Part shown: positions 1 through 7,045 of the stretch, piece by piece
How positions within the stretch are numbered: position 1 is the first letter of the stretch
Layout of the letters: each line of letters opens with the position of its first letter
From: an uncultured Methanobrevibacter sp.
Lineage (GTDB): Archaea > Methanobacteriota > Methanobacteria > Methanobacteriales > Methanobacteriaceae
DNA length: 11,967 bases
Assembly (NCBI RefSeq): GCF_937906425.1
Contig: NZ_CALCYR010000302.1
Coordinates: forward strand, 1 to 11,967
Direction of reading: 5' to 3'
Translations under genes and position numbers: made by a program
The notes under the pieces: generated by a model
Told to the model about the DNA's origin: nothing
Database searches by the model: none
What the model saw: the letters and a program-made list of their open reading frames with translations, nothing else

Positions 1-84
1 GATGATTCAATTGGAGATTCTGATTATAATTCAATTGCTAATGATGATTCAATTGGAGATTCTGATTATAATTCAATTGCTAAT
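1..84 (+). repeat. Perfect 42-bp tandem repeat in the adhesin gene
   Basis: Bases 1-42 and 43-84 are identical and each encodes the 14-residue unit DDSIGDSDYNSIAN. A shortened third unit (DDSIAN) follows at 85-102. The array probably continues upstream of the window. Confidence 0.95.
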
Positions 85-2817
85 GATGATTCAATTGCTA
101 ATGCTAATTTAGATGATTCTAATTTTAATGATGCTAATTTAGATGATTCTAATTTAAATGATTTAAAGTCTTACGGCTTAAATTCAAAAATAAAGGCTTC
201 AGATAGTCAAACATTTAAAGATATTCAAAGTTTAATTGATGTTGCTGATGAAAACGATACAATTGAATTAAGCGGTGTCTATTATGGAAATGGTGAAAAG
301 ATTGTCCTAAACAAGTCCCTAACTATTAAGGGAGATTCATCCACAATTTTGGATGCCCAATTCCTCTCTGAAATAATGGATGTAAACGCTCCTTTTGTTG
401 TCATTGACAATATTGATTTTAAAAATTCCCTTTTAATGGGCCTAAGCTGTACCAAGTCCAACATTAGAGTGTCTAACTCTAATTTCAACAATTGCATTGG
501 CGGCGAATTAGGTTCTGCTTTGAATTGTGCAGGAAATAATATTTCTGTATTGAATTGTACTTTCAAGGACAATATAGCTAACAAGTCAAGCTGTCACCAT
601 ACCGATGGTGCAGCCATTTATCTAGTCGGTGACAATGCAGTGATTGATGGCTGCGTATTCATCAACAATTCAGGCTACAATTATGAAACTGCATCCTCTG
701 GTGGAGCCATTCATTACTTCGGTAACGACGGCTTAATCAGCAATTGCCTATTCATAAATAATTCTGCAACTTCCAAGTATGGATGGACCTTGCATGGTGA
801 AGAGGAAACCTATTTGGCAATGGGATATGGTGGTGCAATATACTTAACAGGTTATAGAGATAAAATAGTCAATTCCAGCTTTATTGGAGGAATTTCCCAT
901 TACAATGGTGGTGCATTATATTTTAAAGCTGCAAGGGACTGTGAAATACTCAATTCCACCTTTATTAATAACACATCCATTGGTGAAGGCGGAGCAATAT
1001 ACTTGGACCAGAACATTTATGACTTAAAGATAGACTCCTGTAATTTCACAGACAATAAGGTTTTTGGTTACAATAAGACCATTACTTATGCAAGAGACAT
1101 TGGAGGGGCTGTATTTGCTTCAAAATTTGTTTTTAACTTGCTTTTAAACAATTGTATAATTTCAGGCAATAACGGCAGTTCAATCTATTTCCTTGGAGAG
1201 AATTTAACCCTAAGGGATTCAATAATAAGCGATCCTAAGCTGGAAAACTCTGTTGTAGTGACTAATGGCAGTCTGGAGAACAACTATTGGGGCATTAATT
1301 TAAATTCAACTGAAGACTTTATCAGCTCTAAAATCATTTCAAATGAGGGTTTCATTCCAAGTTCATGGTACAACATGAATATTGATGGTTTGGAAAATCT
1401 CAGTCAAAAGGGAGTCTATAATTATTCCATTTCCTTTGATTTGCAAACTGCTGATGAAGATTCTTCTTTATCATATTCAATTCTTCCGGATTATTTGGTC
1501 AAATTGGAAAACAGCGGCTTGAATCAATTGTCAGATTCTTATCTTTTGATTGAAAATAATGGTGCAAAATTCACTTATGACTTTAGTCAAGCTTCAAGGG
1601 ATACAATATCCATTTATGATAGAAATTCAGATATGGAAAGGGTTCTCAATCAAAAAAGCATTGAAGCGGGGCTCATAAGGATAAATGACACTGGAAATGA
1701 TACAAAGGACCTTCAGGATGCAATAGACAATGCAGATTCTGGAGATATAATTGTATTGGATGATAGGAATTATGCAATCGATACAATATTTATCAATAAA
1801 AGCATATGCATCGATGGTAATGGACTTGCAAGGATTGGTCTTTTGGACAGTTCCAAGGTCTTTTTCAATATTTCAGAAAATTCAGATTCAACTAATGTGG
1901 CCTCTGTTGAAATAAGTGGAATCAATTTCATTGCAGACAATGGAAATGTTCTGGTACTGGCTACAGCAGTAAACGATACAAATCCAAGCATGATTGATGT
2001 TTGTAAAATAGAAATAAGAAACAATACAGTGCTTAAGGCATCAGATGATGTTGTAAGCGAATCAATAACTGTTTTGGAATTGGATAGTGAAAGGGGAGTT
2101 CTTTATCCAATAAATGAATTGCTTGTCATTGGAAACACCTTGGAAAGTGGAATGAACCCATTTAATTTTGTGGTGACAGGATTTGTGGACGGATCTTCAG
2201 TTTATATCCCTAGCGGCGGAAACATTGCAGATAAAACCTCTACTGAGATTATATGTGCAAACATGACTACAAATGCAATCAACATAAATCTTGACGGTAG
2301 AAACGGAGAATACTTTATTTTCCAATTGCTGGACTCAAATGGAAATCCTCTGGCAAACAAGGATATTCTGGTAGGATTTAATGGTCATGTATACAATTAT
2401 GTCACTGACTTGAATGGCAGTGCAAAAACTCAAATAAATCTTGGTCTTAAGGGAGGATACACATTTGCTGTTAGTTTCTTGGGAGATGATGAGTATAATG
2501 CTAGTTTTGCTGTAGCTAAGATTACTGTTAATCCTGAGCCTGTAAAGCTTACAGCAGCCAAGAAAAGCTATAAGGCAAATGCAAAGACAAAAAGCCTAAC
2601 AGCTACCCTAAAGACATCAAGAGGTGCTGCAATCAGTGGAATGAAATTAAGTTTTACTCTTAATGGAAAAACATACACTGCTACAAGCAATTCCAAGGGA
2701 ATTGCAAGTGTAAAAGTTAGTTTAACTAGTAAGGGAACTTATTCATTCAGTGTTAAATTTGCTGGAACAGAAAGATATGCTTCTGTTTCTGCTAAAAGTA
2801 GTTTGGTCTTGAGTTAA
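1..2817 (+). CDS. Adhesin-like beta-helix/Ig-like surface protein (5' partial)
   Basis: The frame is open from base 1, so 938 residues are visible and the start and signal peptide lie upstream. Residues 1-55 are Asp/Asn/Ser-rich repeats. A beta-helix N-cap (DIQSLID, then NKSLTIKG) begins near residue 71. Six Gly-Gly-Ala-type rungs follow (near residues 203, 234, 277, 303, 330, 368), each next to an NCxFxNN-like strand, and the module ends at NYWG (428-431). A second N-cap (DLQDAID, then NKSICIDG) starts near residue 567. Two Ig-like domains occupy about 755-850 and 849-938; the last is Lys-rich. Many N-x-S/T sequons are present. No C-terminal membrane helix or sortase motif is seen. This architecture is typical of Methanobrevibacter adhesin-like proteins, thought to act at the cell surface; the ligand is unknown. 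The ATG at 349 is internal, because the N-cap is already coded upstream of it. Confidence 0.88.
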   Translation, partial: DDSIGDSDYNSIANDDSIGDSDYNSIANDDSIANANLDDSNFNDANLDDSNLNDLKSYGLNSKIKASDSQTFKDIQSLIDVADENDTIELSGVYYGNGEKIVLNKSLTIKGDSSTILDAQFLSEIMDVNAPFVVIDNIDFKNSLLMGLSCTKSNIRVSNSNFNNCIGGELGSALNCAGNNISVLNCTFKDNIANKSSCHHTDGAAIYLVGDNAVIDGCVFINNSGYNYETASSGGAIHYFGNDGLISNCLFINNSATSKYGWTLHGEEETYLAMGYGGAIYLTGYRDKIVNSSFIGGISHYNGGALYFKAARDCEILNSTFINNTSIGEGGAIYLDQNIYDLKIDSCNFTDNKVFGYNKTITYARDIGGAVFASKFVFNLLLNNCIISGNNGSSIYFLGENLTLRDSIISDPKLENSVVVTNGSLENNYWGINLNSTEDFISSKIISNEGFIPSSWYNMNIDGLENLSQKGVYNYSISFDLQTADEDSSLSYSILPDYLVKLENSGLNQLSDSYLLIENNGAKFTYDFSQASRDTISIYDRNSDMERVLNQKSIEAGLIRINDTGNDTKDLQDAIDNADSGDIIVLDDRNYAIDTIFINKSICIDGNGLARIGLLDSSKVFFNISENSDSTNVASVEISGINFIADNGNVLVLATAVNDTNPSMIDVCKIEIRNNTVLKASDDVVSESITVLELDSERGVLYPINELLVIGNTLESGMNPFNFVVTGFVDGSSVYIPSGGNIADKTSTEIICANMTTNAININLDGRNGEYFIFQLLDSNGNPLANKDILVGFNGHVYNYVTDLNGSAKTQINLGLKGGYTFAVSFLGDDEYNASFAVAKITVNPEPVKLTAAKKSYKANAKTKSLTATLKTSRGAAISGMKLSFTLNGKTYTATSNSKGIASVKVSLTSKGTYSFSVKFAGTERYASVSAKSSLVLS
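103..162 (+). repeat. 30-bp tandem repeat coding ANLDDSN(F/L)ND
   Basis: Bases 103-132 and 133-162 encode ANLDDSNFND and ANLDDSNLND. Read in fives (ANLDD, SNFND, ANLDD, SNLND) they fit the loose pentapeptide-repeat consensus A(D/N)Lxx. Only four pentads are present, so this may simply be low-complexity linker. Confidence 0.85.
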
Positions 2818-3054
2818 ATAAATTAATTTTTATTTAATTCATTTTTTTTTTTTAAAATTTAATTTCTATTTTTTAAATTTAATTTTTCTATTTTTTTAAT
2901 TTTATTTCTATTTTTTTAATTTTCATTTTTCTTTTTTTTTAATTTTTATTCTAAATTTCTTTAATTTTTATTTTAGAATTTTTTAATAATTTTTCCAATA
3001 TTTCTTTTTTTTTTTAATGAGTTTAGCTATTTTCAAATATTTGACTCATTGATT
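2818..3054. terminator. T-rich convergent gap with probable adhesin terminator
   Basis: The gap lies between the adhesin stop and the stop of the leftward DUF123 gene. It holds several runs of 7-12 T on the + strand (about 2845-2940 and 3003-3015), which fit archaeal oligo-T termination of the adhesin transcript. Imperfect repeats built on a CTATTTTTTTAATTTT-like unit fill 2866-2925. There are two inverted repeats: attctaaa (2948-2955) with tttagaat (2972-2979), and aatgagt (3016-3022) with actcatt (3044-3050), the second enclosing the palindrome caaatatttg. No gene is seen here. Confidence 0.5.
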
Positions 3055-3504
3055 TTATAAAAAGTTCTTTTTAAAATACTTTAAGTCATGAAATTCCATA
3101 TCTATTTGATTATATGCTTTTTCTATACTTTTTACACTGTCCTTTTTTCTTTTAAAATAGATTAAATGAGAGTTGCAATTACAATCAGAACATCCAAAGT
3201 CTTTTATTTCTTCCCCTTCTTTAGAAATGATTTCTGCCAAATCACATTCTATCTTTTCTTCAGATATATTGAATAGAACTTCCCTAACAACACTGTTTTC
3301 GCTTTTTAAAAGGTAATCTACATGCCAATGCAATTTCTTTTCCTCAGACAAATGTCTTTTAATACGGGGAATAAGTGAATTCATTGCAGATCCAATATAG
3401 ACATAATAGCCTTTTTTGAATTTATATGCTTCAGGATATAGATGTCCTACTTTTATTTTATCACTTTTATTCATAGATATTATTAAACAGTAGCAACCTT
3501 TCAT
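3055..3504 (-). CDS. GIY-YIG nuclease-like DUF123 protein
   Basis: This 149-residue protein matches the archaeal DUF123 branch of the GIY-YIG superfamily. The visible signatures are GYYVYIGSA (32-40), a basic Arg/His patch RIKRHL (47-52), HWHVDYLL (59-66), ECDLA (86-90) and a Cys cluster GCSDCNC (104-110) followed by SHLIYF (112-117). The Cys cluster may bind metal. DUF123 is known both stand-alone and fused to endonuclease III (Nth); here it stands alone, so a DNA-repair role is suggested but not shown. No Shine-Dalgarno sequence is visible before the ATG. A TTTAAATTA-like box about 29 bases upstream would fit a short or absent leader. The next gene upstream on the same strand, DUF1848, ends 186 bp away. 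Confidence 0.85.
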   Translation of the reverse strand: MKGCYCLIISMNKSDKIKVGHLYPEAYKFKKGYYVYIGSAMNSLIPRIKRHLSEEKKLHWHVDYLLKSENSVVREVLFNISEEKIECDLAEIISKEGEEIKDFGCSDCNCNSHLIYFKRKKDSVKSIEKAYNQIDMEFHDLKYFKKNFL

Positions 3505-3558
3505 AATTTAACAACTTTTGTATTTTATTTTAATTTAAATCATCGTTTATTTTATTTT

Positions 3559-3666
3559 ATTGATTTGAATTTTTATTTGATAAATTCTGTTTTTATTGTT
3601 GTTGTTTATTTGATTATATTGATTTGAATTTTTATTTGAAAAATCCTATTTTAAATTCAAATCAAT
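3559..3666. repeat. 22-bp direct repeat plus 14-bp inverted copy
   Basis: Bases 3559-3580 and 3618-3639 are identical 22-mers beginning attgatttgaattt. The reverse complement of their first 14 bases (aaattcaaatcaat) lies at 3653-3666. The second copy and the inverted copy can form a 14-bp A+T stem with a 21-base loop, just downstream of the DUF1848 stop and upstream of the DUF123 start. Confidence 0.85.
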
Positions 3667-3690
3667 TTTTGACTTTAGTTAGTTTTTAAA

Positions 3691-4629
3691 TTAATATAAC
3701 TTTGTTTGACGACTTTTTTCATTGGTAAAGAAACTTCTTTGTTTTGCTTTAATTACCTTGTCCCTTTCTCTAGGTTCTCCAAGAAGTAATGGAGAGTTGG
3801 GATTGTGGCGTTTTAGGTTTTTATTAACCAAATTCTTGTTTGCATTTGCATAACAGTAAATGCAACCATGATTGCAGGTGTTGTAGCTTCCTATGTCATT
3901 GTTTAAAAGGCAATTGCATTGTCCGTGTCTGACTTTCTTTGCTTTAATTCTCATGTTTCTTCCCAATGCCTTTTCAACAACTTCCTTAGTCATGCAGCCT
4001 GTACAGTCAACTCCGAATTGTGCCAAGTCATCTCCCTCTACACAGGTTTTAAGATTTAACTTGTAATAATCTGTTATTTTGGAGAATTCTTCTCCAATTT
4101 TTAACCTTTCATAATCTGTAACTGCCTTGACTCCTGGAAAATTACGTTGGGTTTTCTTATAAAGGTCTATAAAGCTTATGATTACATTGTTTGTATAATT
4201 TGATAATGAGCTTACAATATCTTCAAATGCTTCAATATGATAGTCCAATGTGTATTTTTGATTGATGAATATTGGATCGTATCTTAATGTTACCTTTTCC
4301 TCATCAAACTTGTCTGAAAGAGCCTTGAAGCTTTTTATGACATCCTTGATTGGAGGAACATTTGGTTCTATCTCCCTTTCATATGGTGTTATGGTTACAT
4401 GCCAGTATTGGTTGAACTTTGAAAGGCTCTCATGGTCTTTAAGCAGCGGCTTTGGGTTTTTTGTACAAAACATTATGCAATCAACTACTTCAGGGTCTAA
4501 ACGGTAGGACAAGACCTGGTTTTTGTAATATGGATTTCTGACATAAACGTAACCTTCATCGATTCTATTTAAAAACCATTTGCTGAAGAATGCAGGAATA
4601 TCTGTTCTTAAACCGGTATTTATTATCAT
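3691..4629 (-). CDS. DUF1848 protein with C-terminal radical-SAM-like Cys motif
   Basis: This 312-residue protein is recognised as DUF1848 from its N-terminus: RTDIPAFFSKWFLNR (8-22), then GYVYVRNPY (26-34), DPEVVDC (45-51) and CTKNPKPLL (55-63). The C-terminal part carries Cys209 and Cys212, Cys238 and Cys240, then C-x3-C-x2-C at Cys252, Cys256 and Cys259 within YNTCNHGCIYCYAN. That spacing is the [4Fe-4S]/SAM-binding motif of radical SAM enzymes, which normally sits near the N-terminus. The reaction and substrate are unknown. The ATG has a Shine-Dalgarno-like GAGG six bases upstream, supporting this start. Both flanking genes are on the same strand, but gaps of 186 and 245 bp suggest separate transcription. 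The family call is firm; the radical SAM activity is inferred. Confidence 0.88.
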   Translation of the reverse strand: MIINTGLRTDIPAFFSKWFLNRIDEGYVYVRNPYYKNQVLSYRLDPEVVDCIMFCTKNPKPLLKDHESLSKFNQYWHVTITPYEREIEPNVPPIKDVIKSFKALSDKFDEEKVTLRYDPIFINQKYTLDYHIEAFEDIVSSLSNYTNNVIISFIDLYKKTQRNFPGVKAVTDYERLKIGEEFSKITDYYKLNLKTCVEGDDLAQFGVDCTGCMTKEVVEKALGRNMRIKAKKVRHGQCNCLLNNDIGSYNTCNHGCIYCYANANKNLVNKNLKRHNPNSPLLLGEPRERDKVIKAKQRSFFTNEKSRQTKLY

Positions 4630-4734
4630 TTTATTCCTCTTATTGATTAAAAATCTGTTTATAAGTTTAAATTCTATTTTAATATTTATTTTATCTGTTA
4701 TTATGAATAATATATGATTTTAATTTATTTTTTC

Positions 4735-4866
4735 TTTTTTTCTATTTGTTTTTGTTTTTATTTTCTTTTTTTTCTTTTTTCTATTTGTTTTTGTTTTCTT
4801 TTTTTTCTTTTTTCTATTTGTTTTTGTTTTTGTTTTCTTTTTTTTCTTTTTTTCTATTTGTTTTTG
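4735..4866. repeat. Four-copy degenerate T-rich tandem repeat
   Basis: The core ctatttgtttttg starts at 4742, 4781, 4814 and 4854 (spacings 39, 33, 40), separated by T-runs broken by single C. It lies between the TDT stop and the DUF1848 promoter, so it would be A-rich in leftward transcripts. No coding potential is seen. Confidence 0.85.
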
Positions 4867-4874
4867 GTTTTAAT

Positions 4875-5786
4875 TTAATTTTCAGCCAAAAATTTCAAGT
4901 ATCTGATTAGGACATAGATTACAAGAACTGTTGCAATGATTATTTCAATGACTGTAAGAAGATTAAGGATTTCCAGATTCATTCCCAATGAAATGAAGTA
5001 TTTATTTGCCTCTTTCATACAGAATGCACTTACAACAAATGGAAATGAAAATGCAGCAAAACTTGGATAGAATGGAAGGTTTCTATATTCAAATAGCTTG
5101 TAGAGTGAAAATATATAGAAAATAACTGCAAAAATCAGCATGAATAGAATGAATTCATGAGAATATATGTTGAAAGATTTCAGATATCCTAAAAGAAGCA
5201 GGCTAAATGGAGCTGCATTAATGCAGATTAATGGTTTGAATTGATCAGGAGTTTCTAATTTCAGATATCTGTAGCTTGTCAGTATCAACAGAAGGATAAA
5301 TGAAATTGAACTGAAATAGAATATTATTTGTCCAATCAATTCCTGATTATGCACTGGAGCTGTTACGCTGGCTATTGCAATTCCAATGTAAACGATATAA
5401 TAGCTTGCGTATGTGTTTTTAAGTTCCAGATTAAATATGAATCTTAATGTAAAATAAACAATCAGTGCTATAAATGCAATTATTGCAAAAATCCATAAGA
5501 TGAATCCTAAGTCCTTGTTGAATGGGATGATATAGGTTGAAAGGACGATTAATGCCATTAGGAATGTTCCTGAAATACTTGCAATAATAGGATTTTTAAT
5601 CTCTTCAATTATTTCCCTTGGAAATGAGATTATTTTTGCAAAGATAATCAATAAAAATAAAAAACCTATTGTTCCGCATATTATGCGGGCTTCTGGGATG
5701 TATTCCTCTAAAAGATTGCCTAAAGTTAAAATAGCAAGGATTAATCCGCAGATAGGTATTGGGATTGTTTTTAATAGGTTTTTCAT
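4875..5786 (-). CDS. TDT/TehA (SLAC1-like) family membrane transporter
   Basis: The 303-residue product is strongly hydrophobic, with about ten membrane segments (roughly 10-25, 37-53, 70-87, 94-115, 129-146, 153-171, 187-202, 212-230, 243-258, 275-297). This matches the ten-helix fold of the TDT (tellurite-resistance/dicarboxylate transporter) family, related to the SLAC1 anion channel. Supporting segments are SGTFLMALIVLSTYI in helix 3, INAAPFSLLLLGYL in helix 7 and FYPSFAAFSFPF near helix 9. Related proteins move tellurite, sulfite, malate or chloride; the substrate here cannot be told from sequence. A GTG at 5795 would add three residues, but GTGAT there looks like the ribosome-binding site (compare AGGTGATTAA before the GT2 gene), so the ATG at 5786 is preferred. 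It diverges from the DUF371 gene across a 40-bp repeat array. Confidence 0.8.
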   Translation of the reverse strand: MKNLLKTIPIPICGLILAILTLGNLLEEYIPEARIICGTIGFLFLLIIFAKIISFPREIIEEIKNPIIASISGTFLMALIVLSTYIIPFNKDLGFILWIFAIIAFIALIVYFTLRFIFNLELKNTYASYYIVYIGIAIASVTAPVHNQELIGQIIFYFSSISFILLLILTSYRYLKLETPDQFKPLICINAAPFSLLLLGYLKSFNIYSHEFILFMLIFAVIFYIFSLYKLFEYRNLPFYPSFAAFSFPFVVSAFCMKEANKYFISLGMNLEILNLLTVIEIIIATVLVIYVLIRYLKFLAEN

Positions 5787-5800
5787 TTTAATCACTATTT

Positions 5801-5960
5801 TTGATTATTTTTAACTATTTTTAGAATTTTAATAATCTTGATTATTTGAGTTTTGTTTTTAAATTATTTTTATAATCTATTTTTTCCATTTTCTGTTTTT
5901 AAAATATTTTAATAATCTTATTTTTTCATTTTCTGTTTTTAAATTATTTTAATAATCATT
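5801..5960. repeat. Four 40-bp tandem units in a divergent promoter gap
   Basis: Units 5881-5920 and 5921-5960 are nearly identical; bases 5887-5917 and 5927-5957 match at 30 of 31 positions. Unit 5841-5880 is more degenerate, and 5801-5840 shares only its distal half. AATAATC or TATAATC ends at 5837, 5877, 5917 and 5957, exactly 40 bp apart. The first of these belongs to the inverted repeat aataatcttgattatt (5831-5846). Confidence 0.88.
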
Positions 5961-6004
5961 TGGAAATTTTAAATGCCAATTTCAAATATATTTTTAAAAA
6001 TCTT

Positions 6005-6014
6005 TTTATAAAAT
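6005..6014 (+). promoter_or_regulatory. Probable TATA box of the DUF371 gene
   Basis: TTTATAAAAT is centred about 24 bases upstream of the ATG at 6034. Archaeal TATA boxes sit about 25-27 bases before the transcription start, so transcription would begin at or very near the start codon. No Shine-Dalgarno sequence precedes the ATG, which supports a leaderless mRNA. Confidence 0.5.
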
Positions 6015-6033
6015 AATTTCTATAGTTTTTATT

Positions 6034-6447
6034 ATGAATTTTAAAATTAGGGCAAAGGGGCATGAAAATGTTTTGTCAAAGCATAAGTCCACCTTTGAAA
6101 TAACAAAGGATAGGGACCTTTCATTGTCTGGAGATTGTATTGTTGGCTTGAATATTGATAAATCAATGTTGGATTTTCCAAATGAGTTTAAGGAAAAGCT
6201 TTCAAATGATGATACTGAAGTATTGGTTAAACTGGAAACCAAAAACGCTTCAGATGAGATAAGAGGTTTTGGACATCATGATTTGACCCTTGATCATCCA
6301 ACAGATATTGTATGCAGAAAAAGTGATTTCATATGTTCAAGGACTTTAATGATTAAATCAGATAAGGCTGCTATTGATTTGGATAGGACTTTAATTGACG
6401 ATTTGTCTAATGGTGAAGACTTGTTTGTTGAGATAATATTGATTTAG
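6034..6447 (+). CDS. DUF371 family protein
   Basis: This 137-residue soluble protein has the conserved DUF371 blocks: GHENV (9-13) followed by KHKSTFEIT, LSGDCIVGLN (31-40), GFGHHDLTLDHPTDIV (78-93), RKSDFICSRTLMI (95-107) and DKAAIDLDRTLID (110-122). The family is small, largely archaeal and of unknown function. The conserved His, Asp and Cys residues could form a binding or active site, but nothing in the sequence names a substrate. The length fits a complete single-domain member. No signal peptide or membrane helix is seen. The start is supported by the match beginning at residue 2-3 and by a TATA box placed for a leaderless transcript. The neighbours are a divergent transporter and a downstream tRNA gene, which say little about function. 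Confidence 0.88.
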   Translation: MNFKIRAKGHENVLSKHKSTFEITKDRDLSLSGDCIVGLNIDKSMLDFPNEFKEKLSNDDTEVLVKLETKNASDEIRGFGHHDLTLDHPTDIVCRKSDFICSRTLMIKSDKAAIDLDRTLIDDLSNGEDLFVEIILI

Positions 6448-6448
6448 T

Positions 6449-6490
6449 CTTCTTTTTTCTTTTAATTTGATTTTCTTTCTTTTATTTTTT
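6449..6490 (+). terminator. Probable oligo-T terminator after the DUF371 gene
   Basis: Directly after the TAG stop, several T-runs (TTTTTT, TTTT, TTTATTTTTT) separated by C occur within about 40 bases. This fits T-tract termination in archaea, with no hairpin needed. Confidence 0.45.
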
Positions 6491-6526
6491 ATGGTTTTGG
6501 TAATTGTCTCTCTTTTTATAGTAAAG

Positions 6527-6534
6527 TTTAAATA
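6527..6534 (+). promoter_or_regulatory. Probable TATA (box A) of tRNA-Leu
   Basis: TTTAAATA within AAAGTTTAAATAA is followed about 25 bases later by ATATGTATT, a plausible start region near 6551-6556. That would give a 5' leader of about 40 bases before the mature tRNA. Confidence 0.45.
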
Positions 6535-6592
6535 AGATAATTAACATAATATGTATTACTGTATTATTAAGATACTCTGTTTTTATTTTTAT

Positions 6593-6679
<87 letters not shown>

Positions 6680-6727
6680 TTTTTATAAATTTATTACTCT
6701 TTTTTTCTGATTTATTTAATTATTTTT

Positions 6728-6890
6728 ACTATTTTTCTATTTTCACTGTTTTTGGTTCTGTTTTTTTTACAATTTTTCTGATTTTCATTGTTTTTGTTTC
6801 TGTTTTTTTTTAGAATTTTTCTGATTTTCATTGTTTTTGTTTCTGTTTTTTTTTAGAATTTTTTCTGATTTTTATTTTATTTTTTTTTAG
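6728..6890. repeat. 43-bp tandem repeat, two perfect and two degenerate copies
   Basis: Bases 6771-6813 and 6814-6856 are identical 43-mers, starting AATTTTTCTGATTTTC and ending in nine T followed by AG. Degenerate copies flank them at about 6728-6770 and 6857-6890. Confidence 0.93.
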
Positions 6891-7039
6891 TTGCAGTTTT
6901 AAAATTATTTTTTCATTTTTTTTATTTAATTTATCTATTTTTAAAATTCTTTTTTCATTTTTCATCAAATTTATATATTTTTATAAATAAACTATATTTA
7001 TAATAAATTTCTAATTGAAATTAATAATTTATATTTATT

Positions 7040-7045
7040 TGAGGT
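7040..7045 (+). promoter_or_regulatory. Strong Shine-Dalgarno site of galU
   Basis: GAGGTG lies six bases before the ATG at 7052 and matches the archaeal 16S 3' end complement (AGGAGGTGAT). It fixes the galU start and shows that this mRNA has a leader. Confidence 0.8.

Noticed and set aside
3016..3050. Stem-loop (aatgagt/actcatt) as a bacterial-type intrinsic terminator
   Set aside because: The T-run precedes the stem on the + strand and becomes an A-run after it on the - strand, so neither transcript has stem followed by U-run.
4735..4866. CRISPR array
   Set aside because: Repeats are degenerate, low-complexity and have no unique spacers of regular length; the same holds for the arrays at 5801-5960 and 6728-6890.
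5793..5795. GTG as start of the TDT transporter gene
   Set aside because: GTGAT here resembles the ribosome-binding site used by the GT2 gene, spaced correctly for the ATG at 5786; the GTG adds only three residues.
6006..6242. Antisense reading frame across the DUF371 gene
   Set aside because: The + strand frame has clear DUF371 motifs; the opposite frame has no recognisable family or ribosome-binding site.
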